NCBI RefSeq assembly: GCF_038002165.1
Contig: NZ_JBBOBR010000002.1
Coordinates: 248,001 to 312,000, forward strand
Length of the DNA stretch: 64,000 nt
Reading direction: 5' to 3'
From: Cytobacillus sp. FSL H8-0458
Lineage (GTDB): Bacteria; Bacillota; Bacilli; Bacillales; Cytobacillaceae
The first letter of the stretch is position 1. Each line of letters opens with the position of its first letter. The position numbers and the translations under genes were made by a program. Shown in pieces: positions 34,032-43,446 of this stretch. Under the pieces are notes generated by a model that worked only from the letters and a program-made list of their open reading frames with translations, was not told the origin of the DNA and made no database searches.

Positions 34032-34418
34032 TCAAGATTGAATATATGGATTTAACTCCTGCTGAATATTTTTATGCCACTCTGCAAATGCAGGATAGAG
34101 CTTTTTCGAAATGATCTCCTGTCTAACAGGCAGATCCTCGAAATTCTGAATAAGCAGTTCAGCCTGATCCGCTACTGTACTGATATCAGCGATAGCTTTA
34201 AGCATGGGCTGATTGTCTTGAACAAGCTGGCTAAGCTGCTCATGGGCTGCAGCAACTTGAGGAAATGCCTGAAAAATATCATCGAGAAGCCGCTCTCCCT
34301 CTGTTTTACTGAAATCGCTAAAGCTTTTTACGATATAATCGAATGCTTCATCTATGGTATATAAAAGATCGCTGTATTCCTTCAGGAAAAGGTATTGCTC
34401 TTCGGTCAAAGTCAACAA
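34032..34418 (-). CDS. Hypothetical protein in the fliD operon (128 aa)
   Basis: 128 residues from TTG 34418 behind AGGTGA. All-helical, acidic, no membrane segment (MLTLTEEQYLFLKEYSDLLY...). Not a family I recognise; size and helical character resemble flagellar chaperones such as FliT and FlgN. It lies 11 bp after fliT and 27 bp before yjfB, so it belongs to the operon. I know no counterpart at this place in B. subtilis. Confidence 0.72.
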   Translation of the reverse strand: MLTLTEEQYLFLKEYSDLLYTIDEAFDYIVKSFSDFSKTEGERLLDDIFQAFPQVAAAHEQLSQLVQDNQPMLKAIADISTVADQAELLIQNFEDLPVRQEIISKKLYPAFAEWHKNIQQELNPYIQS

Positions 34419-34428
34419 TGTTAGTCAC

Positions 34429-34773
34429 CTATTTTCTTTTATCATAAAACATGCCATCAGTTGCTATGGATTGATAGGGATTAGCATATTTTCCGGTTGA
34501 TTCCTTTTTAACGCTTAAATCTTTGATGTCTTTTTGGATAAACAGCTTTTCCCTTGTCATGAGCTGGGTGACTTTTGCATTTAGGCTTATGAGCCTGGCT
34601 CCCAAGTCTTTTTCGGCGTCTGAATATGGAGGAGCCATGCCAGCCATTGCCTGCTGGCGGTTTTCAAGCAAACATTCAACCTGACTGATTTTCGCATCAC
34701 GGTCAAGCCCGGTATCTTCAAGTAATGCTATCAGCTTTTGTGTGGCATCATAGAAGGTTTGTACCGAACTCAC
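34429..34773 (-). CDS. fliT: Flagellar chaperone FliT
   Basis: 114 residues from GTG 34773, which shares one base with the fliS stop (TAGTG), so translation is coupled. The C-terminal NPYQSIATDGMFYDKRK is characteristic of Bacillus FliT. It binds FliD before export. A longer frame upstream runs inside fliS and has no ribosome binding site. Confidence 0.88.
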   Translation of the reverse strand: MSSVQTFYDATQKLIALLEDTGLDRDAKISQVECLLENRQQAMAGMAPPYSDAEKDLGARLISLNAKVTQLMTREKLFIQKDIKDLSVKKESTGKYANPYQSIATDGMFYDKRK

Positions 34774-35174
34774 TAAACTGTACCGCCCTGCGAGAACTGC
34801 TTCTGGCGGTTCACCTGGATGACTTCCTTCCACGTATCCCGGAACTCGGTGACCATGTCTTCCACCTCAGCCAATATGGAAGCATCATTTTTAATGTTAG
34901 CTTCCATTAATCTGCGATTCATGAAATCATATAAAGACATCATATTTTTAGAAACTTCGATGTCCATATTTAATGTGACCATCAGCTCCTGAATAATAGA
35001 TTGAGCCTTTTGGATATTGGTATTTTTCATTTCAATATTCTTTTCTTCAATGGCTTTCTTCGCCTGATGAATAAACTTAAGGCACCCATTATACAGCATC
35101 AGTGTCAGCTCTCCAGGAGATGCGGTATTCACTGAGTTTTGCTGATAGGATTGATATGGATTGCTTACTGCCAT
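34773..35174 (-). CDS. fliS: Flagellin chaperone FliS
   Basis: 133 residues from ATG 35174 (MAVSNPYQSYQQNSVNTASP) behind AAAGGAG. The family core GELTLMLYNGCLKFI and the four-helix pattern are present. FliS binds the flagellin C-terminus and also modulates the FliW-CsrA switch. 18 bp after fliD. Confidence 0.93.
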   Translation of the reverse strand: MAVSNPYQSYQQNSVNTASPGELTLMLYNGCLKFIHQAKKAIEEKNIEMKNTNIQKAQSIIQELMVTLNMDIEVSKNMMSLYDFMNRRLMEANIKNDASILAEVEDMVTEFRDTWKEVIQVNRQKQFSQGGTV

Positions 35175-35192
35175 TTGTAACACTCCTTTTTC

Positions 35193-37316
35193 TTACATGC
35201 CCCCGCTAAATTGGTTCATAAGGAACATGGACTGCTCATTGGAACGCTGGATCGCTTTTTCCATGGCGGTGAATTGGCGCCAGTAACGGTCTTCAACCTG
35301 CTTTAATTTATTTTCAAAACTATCAATCCGCTTACCTACATCATTCAGTTCCCTGCCGATGGTAAACTGCTGATTGGTTGAGAAGCTGTTTCCCGCTTTT
35401 GTCTTCAATTTATCCATCGCAGCGTTCACGGTATCATATAGCCTGTGGGCAATCCCTCTTTGCCCGTCTGTCTGCCCTTCCCCTCGAAAAAGATTCTCAA
35501 CAGACACAGGATCATCTTCGATTGCTTTTTTCAGGGCAGCTTCATCAATTTCAAGCTTACCGCCTTCTAAATAATTGCTGGTCGTTTTAATGCCAATACT
35601 GGCCAGCTGATTATAAAGCGGAGAAACAAGATCATTCGATACAGGCTGGTAAAAGTTCATCCGCATCCCTGATAAAACAGACTGAAGCGTAGAATCCTTG
35701 CGCAGGAGACCGCTTTTAGCCCGCTCTTCCCATTGCTCCTGCTGCTTGTCCGAAAGCTGCTCACGCTGTTCATCGGTTAATGGGGTATAGCTTCTATAAC
35801 GCTCTTCACCCGTTTTTTTCTGGATTTTATCAATCATTTCATTGTATTTATCCACAAATGCCTTGATATTATCAAAAACCTTTGTGGAATCATTGCTGAC
35901 ATTGATGCTGACCGGCTTATCTTCAAACGTCTGCTTAAGCGTAAAGGTGACACCATTTATTTCAAACGTATTTGAGCTCCGATTAGTAGCCAATCCGTTT
36001 ATCACAAATTCAGCGTTTCTTCCTTCTTCTTTGACCGCAGCCCCTTTAAAGCGCAGAACATCATTCAGTAAGCTTCCGCTTGTCGTGATCTCTGCCCCGC
36101 CTTTATTAAAATCACCCGTCTCTGTGCGGGTCATCGTCATTTGACCAGTAGCACTGTCAAAAAACATATTGACACCGGCGCTTGAAGCATTGACTTTACT
36201 GATAACATTATTCAGAGACTCACTGCCTGAAATCAGGAAAGAGTCATGACGCTCCCCTTTAGAAGTTGAGGTATCTACGGAAAAAGCAGTGTATTTGTGG
36301 TCATAAGCAATCTCCAGACTCATCGTTGTACTAGATCCCTCTGCCGGTTTTTGCATATCAGCATTAAACGTGATTTTTCCTGTTTCATAGTTAAGGGTGC
36401 CTACCACTTTATTGGCATCATCGAGTATTTCTCTTTCTCCATTCACGATATTGCCCATTGATAAAGTTTTCTCAGTGGACGTTCCAGACGTTGTTTCCTT
36501 TATCTTAATGCTTTTCACTTCGTTCAAGGCACCTTGTGGCAATTGAATGGAAGAAGTGCTGCTTGAAATAGCGTGTGAACCCGTCCGTTCAGTGGCCACA
36601 TAATCAATCTTAATGACACTTCCCTTTGCAGGTTCCTTGCCGAATTGCATTGTTCCATCTTCTTTTACCAGCACTTCATTCTCTTTTAAGGGACGGTTTG
36701 CCGCTGTTAATTCTGCCTCACTCAGCGCATTAAAACCTACTCCATTAACCTTTACACTCCAGGAGCTAAGTTCACTTAGATCCACTTTGGACATATCACC
36801 GAAGCTAATAGCAGCTGGATCGGTCACATTAATATTTTTATTCAACACTGCACCATTTTTCCAAGCACCGGGAACAGTGTTTCCATTTGAATCTGTATGG
36901 CTGCCTTGATACACAAAATTGCTTTCCTGTGCATACAGTCCTTTTGTTGTGTCTATGTTTTTTCCGCTGGCTGAAATGCTGCCGCCATTTACTCGAGTCT
37001 CTGCGCTAGCTAAATGTGTAACTTTTGAAATCGAATAAGACGCCTGAGCAGCTGTACTGCTCACCGTGGCCGTTACCGAGGCTTCATTTGAAGAGGCTGC
37101 CAGCCTGGCACGATAACTAGTAGTTAGTTTCATCTTTGTTAATTCACTTCTAAAATCCAAAAGCAATGAATTCATTGCCCGGTAATCATCCCGCTGCCAT
37201 TCTAAAACCTGCTTTTTTTGTTTCAATTTATCTAATGGCATCCGTTCTGCCTTCATTAGATCTGATACAAGCTGCTCAATATCCATTCCGCTCGCCAGAC
37301 CTCCGATTCTTACCAT
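35193..37316 (-). CDS. fliD: Flagellar filament cap protein FliD
   Basis: 707 residues, about 200 longer than B. subtilis FliD (498). The N-terminal D0/D1 (MVRIGGLASGMDIEQLVSDLMKAERMPLDKL) and C-terminal coiled D0 (FENKLKQVEDRYWRQFTAMEKAI) are conserved. The extra length is in the surface-exposed middle, rich in Ser/Thr/Asn. The pentameric cap folds exported flagellin at the filament tip. The long middle parallels the long central region of hag in the same window. Confidence 0.93.
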   Translation of the reverse strand: MVRIGGLASGMDIEQLVSDLMKAERMPLDKLKQKKQVLEWQRDDYRAMNSLLLDFRSELTKMKLTTSYRARLAASSNEASVTATVSSTAAQASYSISKVTHLASAETRVNGGSISASGKNIDTTKGLYAQESNFVYQGSHTDSNGNTVPGAWKNGAVLNKNINVTDPAAISFGDMSKVDLSELSSWSVKVNGVGFNALSEAELTAANRPLKENEVLVKEDGTMQFGKEPAKGSVIKIDYVATERTGSHAISSSTSSIQLPQGALNEVKSIKIKETTSGTSTEKTLSMGNIVNGEREILDDANKVVGTLNYETGKITFNADMQKPAEGSSTTMSLEIAYDHKYTAFSVDTSTSKGERHDSFLISGSESLNNVISKVNASSAGVNMFFDSATGQMTMTRTETGDFNKGGAEITTSGSLLNDVLRFKGAAVKEEGRNAEFVINGLATNRSSNTFEINGVTFTLKQTFEDKPVSINVSNDSTKVFDNIKAFVDKYNEMIDKIQKKTGEERYRSYTPLTDEQREQLSDKQQEQWEERAKSGLLRKDSTLQSVLSGMRMNFYQPVSNDLVSPLYNQLASIGIKTTSNYLEGGKLEIDEAALKKAIEDDPVSVENLFRGEGQTDGQRGIAHRLYDTVNAAMDKLKTKAGNSFSTNQQFTIGRELNDVGKRIDSFENKLKQVEDRYWRQFTAMEKAIQRSNEQSMFLMNQFSGGM

Positions 37317-37330
37317 TGTGAATTCCTCCT

Positions 37331-37690
37331 TTAAATCTTCTTATCTACCATCAGTCCAACAAATTCCGTCATGGCTGCGTACATATCCAGCATTTTCTTT
37401 GAGGGGATTTCCTTTACTACTTCCTGGGTTATGTCATCAACTAATGTTACGTAATACTCATTTAACTCTTCATGAAGAACAAATTTTATCGATGTATGGG
37501 AAGCCTGTAAGAACTCGTTCATGCTGTCGACTACTTCAGTCAACTGTTCTTCCTTAATTTGGCCGTTGAGTTTTGGCTGAATAGGCTTTTCTATATTCAC
37601 TTCATTAATTCGAAACTCGCTCGAATTTTCATTTGTATGTACTGATCTAGATGTAAGAGAGATATTTTGAGATGATAAACGCTCTATCAT
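37331..37690 (-). CDS. flaG: FlaG family flagellar protein
   Basis: 119 residues. The N-terminal half is variable and Ser/Asn-rich. The C-terminal half carries the FlaG core IKFVLHEELNEYYVTLVDD and KEIPSKKMLDMYAAM. B. subtilis orthologue yvyC. Possible role in filament-length control. First gene of the fliD operon, behind a sigma-D promoter. AGGAGATTACA precedes the ATG. Confidence 0.88.
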   Translation of the reverse strand: MIERLSSQNISLTSRSVHTNENSSEFRINEVNIEKPIQPKLNGQIKEEQLTEVVDSMNEFLQASHTSIKFVLHEELNEYYVTLVDDITQEVVKEIPSKKMLDMYAAMTEFVGLMVDKKI

Positions 37691-37730
37691 TGTAATCTCC
37701 TACCTATATGGAATAAGTGCTTTATTTTTT

Positions 37731-37757
37731 ATATCGGTAATATTTTAGTGTTGTTAA
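37731..37757 (-). promoter_or_regulatory. Sigma-D promoter of flaG-fliD-fliS-fliT
   Basis: On the minus strand TTAA (37757-37754), 15-bp spacer, ACCGATAT (37738-37731), about 40 bp before flaG. Confidence 0.75.
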
Positions 37758-37887
37758 GAGAATGTTTTATATGGAAGAATTAAATATTTTAGATTTCAGG
37801 AAAATGTTCTTAATTTTCTCACCACCAAAAACAGTTCCTCTAATATATATATCCATATATCATTCCTTCAGATTGACATATCAAAAA

Positions 37888-37910
37888 GGACCCTAGCAAA
37901 GCTAGAGTCC
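37888..37910 (-). terminator. Terminator of hag
   Basis: On the minus strand GGACTCTAGC pairs with GCTAGGGTCC (one G-U) around TTT, followed by TTTTTG. Confidence 0.88.
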
Positions 37911-37929
37911 ATTTTTATTTAACCTATTA

Positions 37930-39541
37930 TTATCTAAGGAGCTGTAGAACACCTTGTGGTTGTTGATTTGCTTGAGCCAGCATTGCTTGTGCTGCTTGAG
38001 AAAGAATTGAATTCTTTGTTTGATTCATCATTTCTTTCGCCATATCAACGTCACGGATACGAGATTCCGCAGCTGTTAAGTTTTCAGACGATGTATTCAA
38101 GTTATTGATGGTATGTTCTAAACGGTTTTGAACAGCACCTAGTTTAGAACGTTCAGATGATACTGATTTAATTGCTTTATCCAAGCTTTCAAGAGCATTG
38201 GAAGCTCCAGCTTGTGTTGAAACATCTACACCAGAGATTCCAAGAGCAGTTGAACGCATATCGTTAATTCCAAAACTAATAGTTTGGCCTTTGTTAGCAC
38301 CAATTTGGAATGTCATACCACCATTACCTGATGCTTCTGTTTGAGCCTTAGATAAACCCAGATCACTTACAGATGTTTTCCCTGCTAAATCCGCTAAGCT
38401 TACTGCACCAGATTGACTTACAATTTCAAGACGGCCATCTTTAGTGGCATTTACCTTAATTTCTTCAATGAATCCTTCATCTCCAGATGACTTTCCTTGA
38501 AGTGTATTATACGCATCAACTGCTGCTTTAATATCAGTTTGTAATTGAGTAGCGGTAGCCGACATAGAAGTTGTTCCACTAGTAATAGCACCTGAAGTTG
38601 TTACTTGTAATGCGATATCTCCAACTTTAATATCAAATTTCTCTCCACTTGCAACTGTAGTTCCATTATAGATTGCAGTACCATTTGTTGGAACATCAGT
38701 ACCCATAACTTGTTGCAATACTCCTGCACCTGCAGAAATATCAATCTTAGAATCAACACCCTTTGAACCACTTTGAAGTACTAATTTACCAGCATCTAAA
38801 TAACCAGAAACATGTTCAACATTAGCTCCTGAAGCATCAATTGCTTCATTAATTTTGCTAACAATTAAATCTTTTGCGGCATTTCTTGAAGCACTATCTG
38901 TTCCTACACTAGTTAAAACAGCTTGCTCTTCACTAGTAAGGTTTTGCCAATTAACTTCAATTTCAGTACCATCTATAGTAATTTTTTCACTTACAAAATC
39001 TGCTGTTGCTGGTTTATTGGTATCAATAGAAGCATCTGCAGTAGTGATACCCGCTGACAACTTAGCTACTACTGAACCTGTAGTTGTATCTGCTCCAACT
39101 GTAGCACCGCCAGCAGATTTCAAGTTACCATTCAATAGTTTTTGAGTATTGAATTCAGTTGTATTTCCTATACGGTCAATTTCTTCTTTTAATTGCTTAA
39201 CTTCGTCTTGGATTGCTTTACGATCATCAGCAGTGTTTGTACCATTAGCTGATTGATCTGCTAGTTCACGAACACGTTGAAGAATCGAATGTGTTTCATT
39301 TAACGCACCCTCAGCAGTTTGGAGCATAGAGATACCATCTTGAGCATTTGCTGCTGCTTGGTCTAAACCACGTACTTGAGCACGCATTTTTTTCAGAAAT
39401 TGCAAGACCTGCTGCATCATCTCCTGCACGGTTAATACGAAGTCCTGAAGATAACTTCTCCATTGATTTAGATTGTCCAGCAGCTGCACTATTCAACTGA
39501 CGATAAGTATTAAGCGCCGCAATATTATGATTAATTCTCAT
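37930..39541 (-). pseudogene. hag: Flagellin Hag, frame broken by one extra A
   Basis: Starts [20 protein letters not shown] at ATG 39541 behind AAGGAGG. After codon 51 (GLAISEK) a run of seven A (39387-39393 as T) shifts the frame, and the first frame stops at about 39311. With six A the frame continues [18 protein letters not shown], to end ANQQPQGVLQLLR. The repaired product is about 536 residues, against 304 in B. subtilis; the extra is a Ser/Thr/Ala-rich central D2/D3 region. Sequencing error, strain mutation and phase variation are all possible. Everything else expected of an expressed hag is intact: sigma-D promoter, CsrA hairpin, terminator. Confidence 0.88.
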
Positions 39542-39568
39542 TGTTTGTTTCCTCCTTGAGTATATGTC

Positions 39569-39582
39569 CCACATCCATGTGG
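39569..39582 (-). promoter_or_regulatory. CsrA-binding hairpin in the hag leader
   Basis: On the minus strand CCACATGGATGTGG forms a 5-bp stem with TGGA in the loop, matching the CsrA consensus ACA-n-GGATGT. The second GGA site is the hag Shine-Dalgarno at 39551-39557. Two such sites are the known basis of CsrA repression of hag. Confidence 0.8.
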
Positions 39583-39642
39583 TCTGTTAACCAACCAGCA
39601 GAAAAGTCGGCCGCCTTCTTGCTGTTCAGCTTTACAATGGTT

Positions 39643-39669
39643 ATATCGACTTATTTTGACAGGTGTTTA
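39643..39669 (-). promoter_or_regulatory. Sigma-D promoter of hag
   Basis: On the minus strand TAAA (39669-39666), 15-bp spacer, GTCGATAT (39650-39643), about 100 bp before the start, leaving room for the CsrA leader. Confidence 0.88.
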
Positions 39670-39687
39670 ATGGTTTTGAAAAAATTT

Positions 39688-39918
39688 TTATTTCTTTTTA
39701 AAAAAGCTGCTTAAACTTTCAATCGCACCAGCATCTGTTTGCGTTGCGCTGCTGTTTTCCTGCTGAATAGATAGGTATATTTCTTTCCTATGAATATCAA
39801 CATTTTTTGGCGCACTGATGCCCAGCTTTACCTGGTCACCTTCGATGGAGAGGATAGATATTTCAATATCATCACCAACCATGATCGATTCTTTAAGTCT
39901 CCTTGTGAGTACAAGCAT
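39688..39918 (-). CDS. csrA: Translational regulator CsrA
   Basis: 76 residues. [23 protein letters not shown] is the canonical CsrA N-terminus, with [10 protein letters not shown] further on. It represses hag translation by binding the leader, and FliW antagonises it. The start shares one base with the fliW stop. GGGGGGAGATA precedes the ATG. Confidence 0.96.
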   Translation of the reverse strand: MLVLTRRLKESIMVGDDIEISILSIEGDQVKLGISAPKNVDIHRKEIYLSIQQENSSATQTDAGAIESLSSFFKKK

Positions 39919-40358
39919 TATCTCCCCCCCTGTTCTTGAGGTGTCAGGATTTTATGCTTAGTTTGGTAAGGTGTTTGACTAAGAATGACTTGTTTGCCCA
40001 GTTTTTTTGTTTGGTTAATGACTAATGGAGCCTGCAGGTTAGCGGTTGTTTCCTGGAACGGCTCTCTTACTGTCAAAACCGCAAAGGTAGCCACATCTTT
40101 ATCTGATTGGATTTCTAATTTTTCCAATGCCTCTTCTGGCAAATCAAACTCATACTGAGGAAAAAGAACAAATGGATCTGTAACAATAAAAGCCACCTCA
40201 GTTGTTTTGACTGACTGCAACACAAATAAGTCTGTACCTTCAAGCGGAATAATATAAAATTCTTTCTCGTCTAAAAACCCCGGTATCCCTGATGGAAACT
40301 TAATAATCTCTTCTATTTTTATCTCTTGCTCACCATGAAATTTCGTTAAAATATTCAT
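39918..40358 (-). CDS. fliW: Flagellar assembly factor FliW
   Basis: 146 residues with the FliW core [20 protein letters not shown] and [22 protein letters not shown]. It binds either flagellin or CsrA; when flagellin is exported, freed FliW sequesters CsrA and allows hag translation. Coupled to csrA. Confidence 0.95.
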   Translation of the reverse strand: MNILTKFHGEQEIKIEEIIKFPSGIPGFLDEKEFYIIPLEGTDLFVLQSVKTTEVAFIVTDPFVLFPQYEFDLPEEALEKLEIQSDKDVATFAVLTVREPFQETTANLQAPLVINQTKKLGKQVILSQTPYQTKHKILTPQEQGGR

Positions 40359-40373
40359 TTTTTCACCACTTTA

Positions 40374-40937
40374 CTAAATTGTTAGATTGATAAAATCAAT
40401 GCTTAGGCTATTTTTCTCAATAATCTCTGTACTGACTTTACCTGGCGTATAGTTATGTACCGGCTTTCTGATTTCAACTTCAATCTTCGGCTTTTGCGGC
40501 TGGGCCTCAATGTTTACTTTTACAGGTTCGTATTGAATCTTTACACTATTGTGAGAAGGTATCCAGCCAATATTAAACTGCCGTGTAGGATCCTCACTGT
40601 TTTCCTTGGCCTGATAGGCGATAGGGCTGCCGCCGTATTCAATTTTCATGAGCTCTGTTCCCTGTGCAGCTCTTCTCTCCAGCCCTTTCAGCCAATCCTG
40701 GTACCCCTTTTGGGCGAACTCTTCTATTCTTCTGCCAACACTTTTTAGGTCGACGTCCTCTCGTGCCTTTGTCTGATCGATAGTCAGCTTACCAGGGATT
40801 GTTTCGATTTCCAGGATGGCTTTAGGCTGCTGGATGGATTGAATGGCAGGGGGCTGTTCGATTTCCTGAACCGGTTTTTCTATTTTTAACCCCATTTTGA
40901 TAAAGTTGGATTCCAGCCTGATTTGCGGTACGTTCAT
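40374..40937 (-). CDS. yviE: YviE-like flagellar operon protein (DUF6470)
   Basis: 187 residues from ATG 40937 (MNVPQIRLESNFIKMGLKIEKP) behind AAAGAGGTG; the upstream GTG is part of that site. Repeats of the form P-x-I/L-E-I-E and K-P-K-I-E-V-E-I give a beta-rich protein. Unknown function. Conserved between flgL and fliW in Bacillus. Confidence 0.85.
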   Translation of the reverse strand: MNVPQIRLESNFIKMGLKIEKPVQEIEQPPAIQSIQQPKAILEIETIPGKLTIDQTKAREDVDLKSVGRRIEEFAQKGYQDWLKGLERRAAQGTELMKIEYGGSPIAYQAKENSEDPTRQFNIGWIPSHNSVKIQYEPVKVNIEAQPQKPKIEVEIRKPVHNYTPGKVSTEIIEKNSLSIDFINLTI

Positions 40938-40991
40938 CTTAAACACCTCTTTATGAAAAAAAGCTATCTCCTAAGGATAGCTTTTCATTGA

Positions 40992-41852
40992 TTATCTTAA
41001 AAAGTCGGTCAAGCTCGGCTGTATGATTCTTGCCCCAACACTTAATGCGGCACGATGGATACTTTCCTGGGTTGTGAGTTCAATGATGGCTTTTTCCATA
41101 TCGATGTCTTCATTATCGGAAAGGATTCTTGTCGAGAAGACTTCCTGCTGGGAAAGACGGTCCTCCATCAGCTCGACACGATTCTGTTTGGCACCAATTT
41201 GCGCACGTGCAGACAAGAAATTATCTATGTTTTTATCAACAGAATCAAGCATATCCCCAACAGCAGGATCATTCGTTTCAAGAGCTGTGATCAGCTTTTG
41301 GATATCTCCCTCATCGCTGAGCATATCCTCAAATAGAGCCTTTCCTTCAGTGTTCACTGGAATTTTTATGCCTGAAAAAACCTCAAGCTCAATAGCCCCA
41401 CTTTGAAAAACTGATTCAGATGGACGGACATTTGTCTGATTGCCGTTAAAAATATACTTTCCGCCAACTTGTGTATCTCCGAGATTCTGCAGATGCTCTT
41501 TAAGCTGTTTAATTTCTTCAGCAACAGCTTTTCGCTGGTCTCCCTCCAAAGTGCCATTGCTGGCTTGAAGTGTAAGTTCTCGAATTCTTTGCAGTGCAAG
41601 AACGCCTTTATCCAAAGCATCATCCGTACTATCGACCCAGTTTCTCACTTCACCAATATTGCGGGTATACTGCTCGATCCGGTTTAAGTCAGTACGATAG
41701 TTCATCCCCATCATTGCAGCAACTGGATCATCCGATGGCTTGGTAAATTTCTTCTGCGTAGAAATTTGATCCTGCAGCTTGTCCATCCTGCTGTAGCTGT
41801 TGCTTAAATTTCGAAGCATGTTATTTGATAGCATTGATTGTGTTACGCGCAC
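40992..41852 (-). CDS. flgL: Flagellar hook-filament junction protein FlgL
   Basis: 286 residues. Flagellin-like N-terminus (MRVTQSMLSNNMLRNLSNSY, QISTQKKFTKPSDDPVAAM) and C-terminal helix (DIDMEKAIIELTTQESIHRA). Second junction protein; 13 bp after flgK. Confidence 0.95.
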   Translation of the reverse strand: MRVTQSMLSNNMLRNLSNSYSRMDKLQDQISTQKKFTKPSDDPVAAMMGMNYRTDLNRIEQYTRNIGEVRNWVDSTDDALDKGVLALQRIRELTLQASNGTLEGDQRKAVAEEIKQLKEHLQNLGDTQVGGKYIFNGNQTNVRPSESVFQSGAIELEVFSGIKIPVNTEGKALFEDMLSDEGDIQKLITALETNDPAVGDMLDSVDKNIDNFLSARAQIGAKQNRVELMEDRLSQQEVFSTRILSDNEDIDMEKAIIELTTQESIHRAALSVGARIIQPSLTDFLR

Positions 41853-41865
41853 TTTATTTCACCCT

Positions 41866-43428
41866 TTATCTGCCTACAACGCCCATGCCGTTGATGATTT
41901 TATCGAGCATTTCATCTACCACTGTTATATTTCGGGCTGAAGCATTGTATGCATGTTGGAATTTAATCATATTGGTCATTTCTTCGTCCAATGAGACTGC
42001 ACTGACGGATTGCCTGTTCCGGTCTACTGAATCTGCCAGCACAAGGGAGTTTTTCAGATCCTTTTTAGCACTCTGAGAGTCTACGCCTAACCGTCCAATA
42101 ATCCCGGAATAATAAGAATCCAGGCTTCCATTCAACTTTGATTTTTCATCATCAGACAAGGAGGTATAATCACTAAAACTCTTCTTCCTTAAATCAGCCA
42201 GCAGCTGAGCATTTTTGTTATCACCTGATGCTCCGCCTTTTTCGGCTGCGGCGGCAATTTTAGATGAGTCATCAAGCAGTGCTTGATTCACTTTCATGCT
42301 TTGTGCCGGATTTTTCTCATCAAACTCGAAAAAGTCCAATCCGGAGATAGTATCTGTCCCTATGGCATATCCATTCTTATGAATCTCATTGAATTCCTTA
42401 GCAAAAGCAGACGCCATTCTATTCAGCTTCTCCAGCATTTCAGGGTAAGCTCCCTTAGCAGAACCACCTGCTTCATAACCATAGCTGTTAATTAAGCCGG
42501 ATAGTTCACCTGACAAAGTCTCAAACTGTGTAAAGGAGGCGGAACCAATCTTTAATCCTGTTACAAGTCCGCTCTCTTCATTTCTTTCAAGCTCTACCTT
42601 GTTAGTGCCCACAATGCCGTTCTCTTTTGTCACGGAAATGAGGCTAATAGGCGGATTATATGATTTCCCATTCTTTTGGACAATCTCGATATTATAAAGG
42701 CCCGCTGCCATCGGTTTGGCATCTCCATATGTATTAGGAACCACACCGCTCACTTTCACGTTAACCAATTGCGAAAGACTATCTACCAATAAGTCCCGCT
42801 CATCATAAAGATCATTTGGCAGATATCCGTGTGGCTCAACAGAGGCAATCTGCTTATTCAAATGATCAATTTGCGCGACGATCGCATTAATTTCATCAAC
42901 TTTCACGCCAACCTGATTGCCAATATCCTCTTGAACCCGCGAAAGGGAATTATGATAATAATTCAGCGTATCCGCAACCATCTGCCCGGTGGCTGCCACT
43001 ACATCTCTTGCTCCCGTATTTTCAGTATGGCTTGATAGATCCTGGAGAGCATTCCAGAACTTTTCCAGCGTACTGTGCAATCCATTCTCAGACGGTTCAT
43101 TTATGATTTCTTCCATCTTGGTTAAAGACTCGCTCATGGCACCATAATAGCCCATTTTTGTGTTTTCGGTTCTATATTGCAGATCCAGGAATGATTCTCT
43201 TATTCTCTGAACTGTTCCCGCCTCAACACCCGTTCCCATTTGACCGGGTATCTGCGGGCGGTTCATGCCAACGCCCGGATAAGGCTCGGTTTGCGCGAAA
43301 TTAATGCGCTGCCTGGTGTATCCCGGCGTATTCGCATTTGAAATATTATGACCTGTTGTATATAAAGCACTTTGCTGGGTGAACATGCCGCGGCGGGCTG
43401 TTTCAAGTCCCATGAAAGTTGAACGCAT
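41866..43428 (-). CDS. flgK: Flagellar hook-associated protein FlgK
   Basis: 520 residues. N-terminal rod/hook motif (GLETARRGMFTQQSALYTTG, NISNANTPGYTRQRI) and C-terminal SLDEEMTNMIKFQHAYNASA. First hook-filament junction protein. 18 bp after flgN. Confidence 0.95.
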   Translation of the reverse strand: MRSTFMGLETARRGMFTQQSALYTTGHNISNANTPGYTRQRINFAQTEPYPGVGMNRPQIPGQMGTGVEAGTVQRIRESFLDLQYRTENTKMGYYGAMSESLTKMEEIINEPSENGLHSTLEKFWNALQDLSSHTENTGARDVVAATGQMVADTLNYYHNSLSRVQEDIGNQVGVKVDEINAIVAQIDHLNKQIASVEPHGYLPNDLYDERDLLVDSLSQLVNVKVSGVVPNTYGDAKPMAAGLYNIEIVQKNGKSYNPPISLISVTKENGIVGTNKVELERNEESGLVTGLKIGSASFTQFETLSGELSGLINSYGYEAGGSAKGAYPEMLEKLNRMASAFAKEFNEIHKNGYAIGTDTISGLDFFEFDEKNPAQSMKVNQALLDDSSKIAAAAEKGGASGDNKNAQLLADLRKKSFSDYTSLSDDEKSKLNGSLDSYYSGIIGRLGVDSQSAKKDLKNSLVLADSVDRNRQSVSAVSLDEEMTNMIKFQHAYNASARNITVVDEMLDKIINGMGVVGR

Positions 43429-43446
43429 GTTGGTTCCTCCGTTCTG

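Noticed and set aside
39311..39541. A separate short flagellin-like gene
   Set aside because: It is the 5' part of hag; its frame continues into the rest of flagellin if one A is removed.
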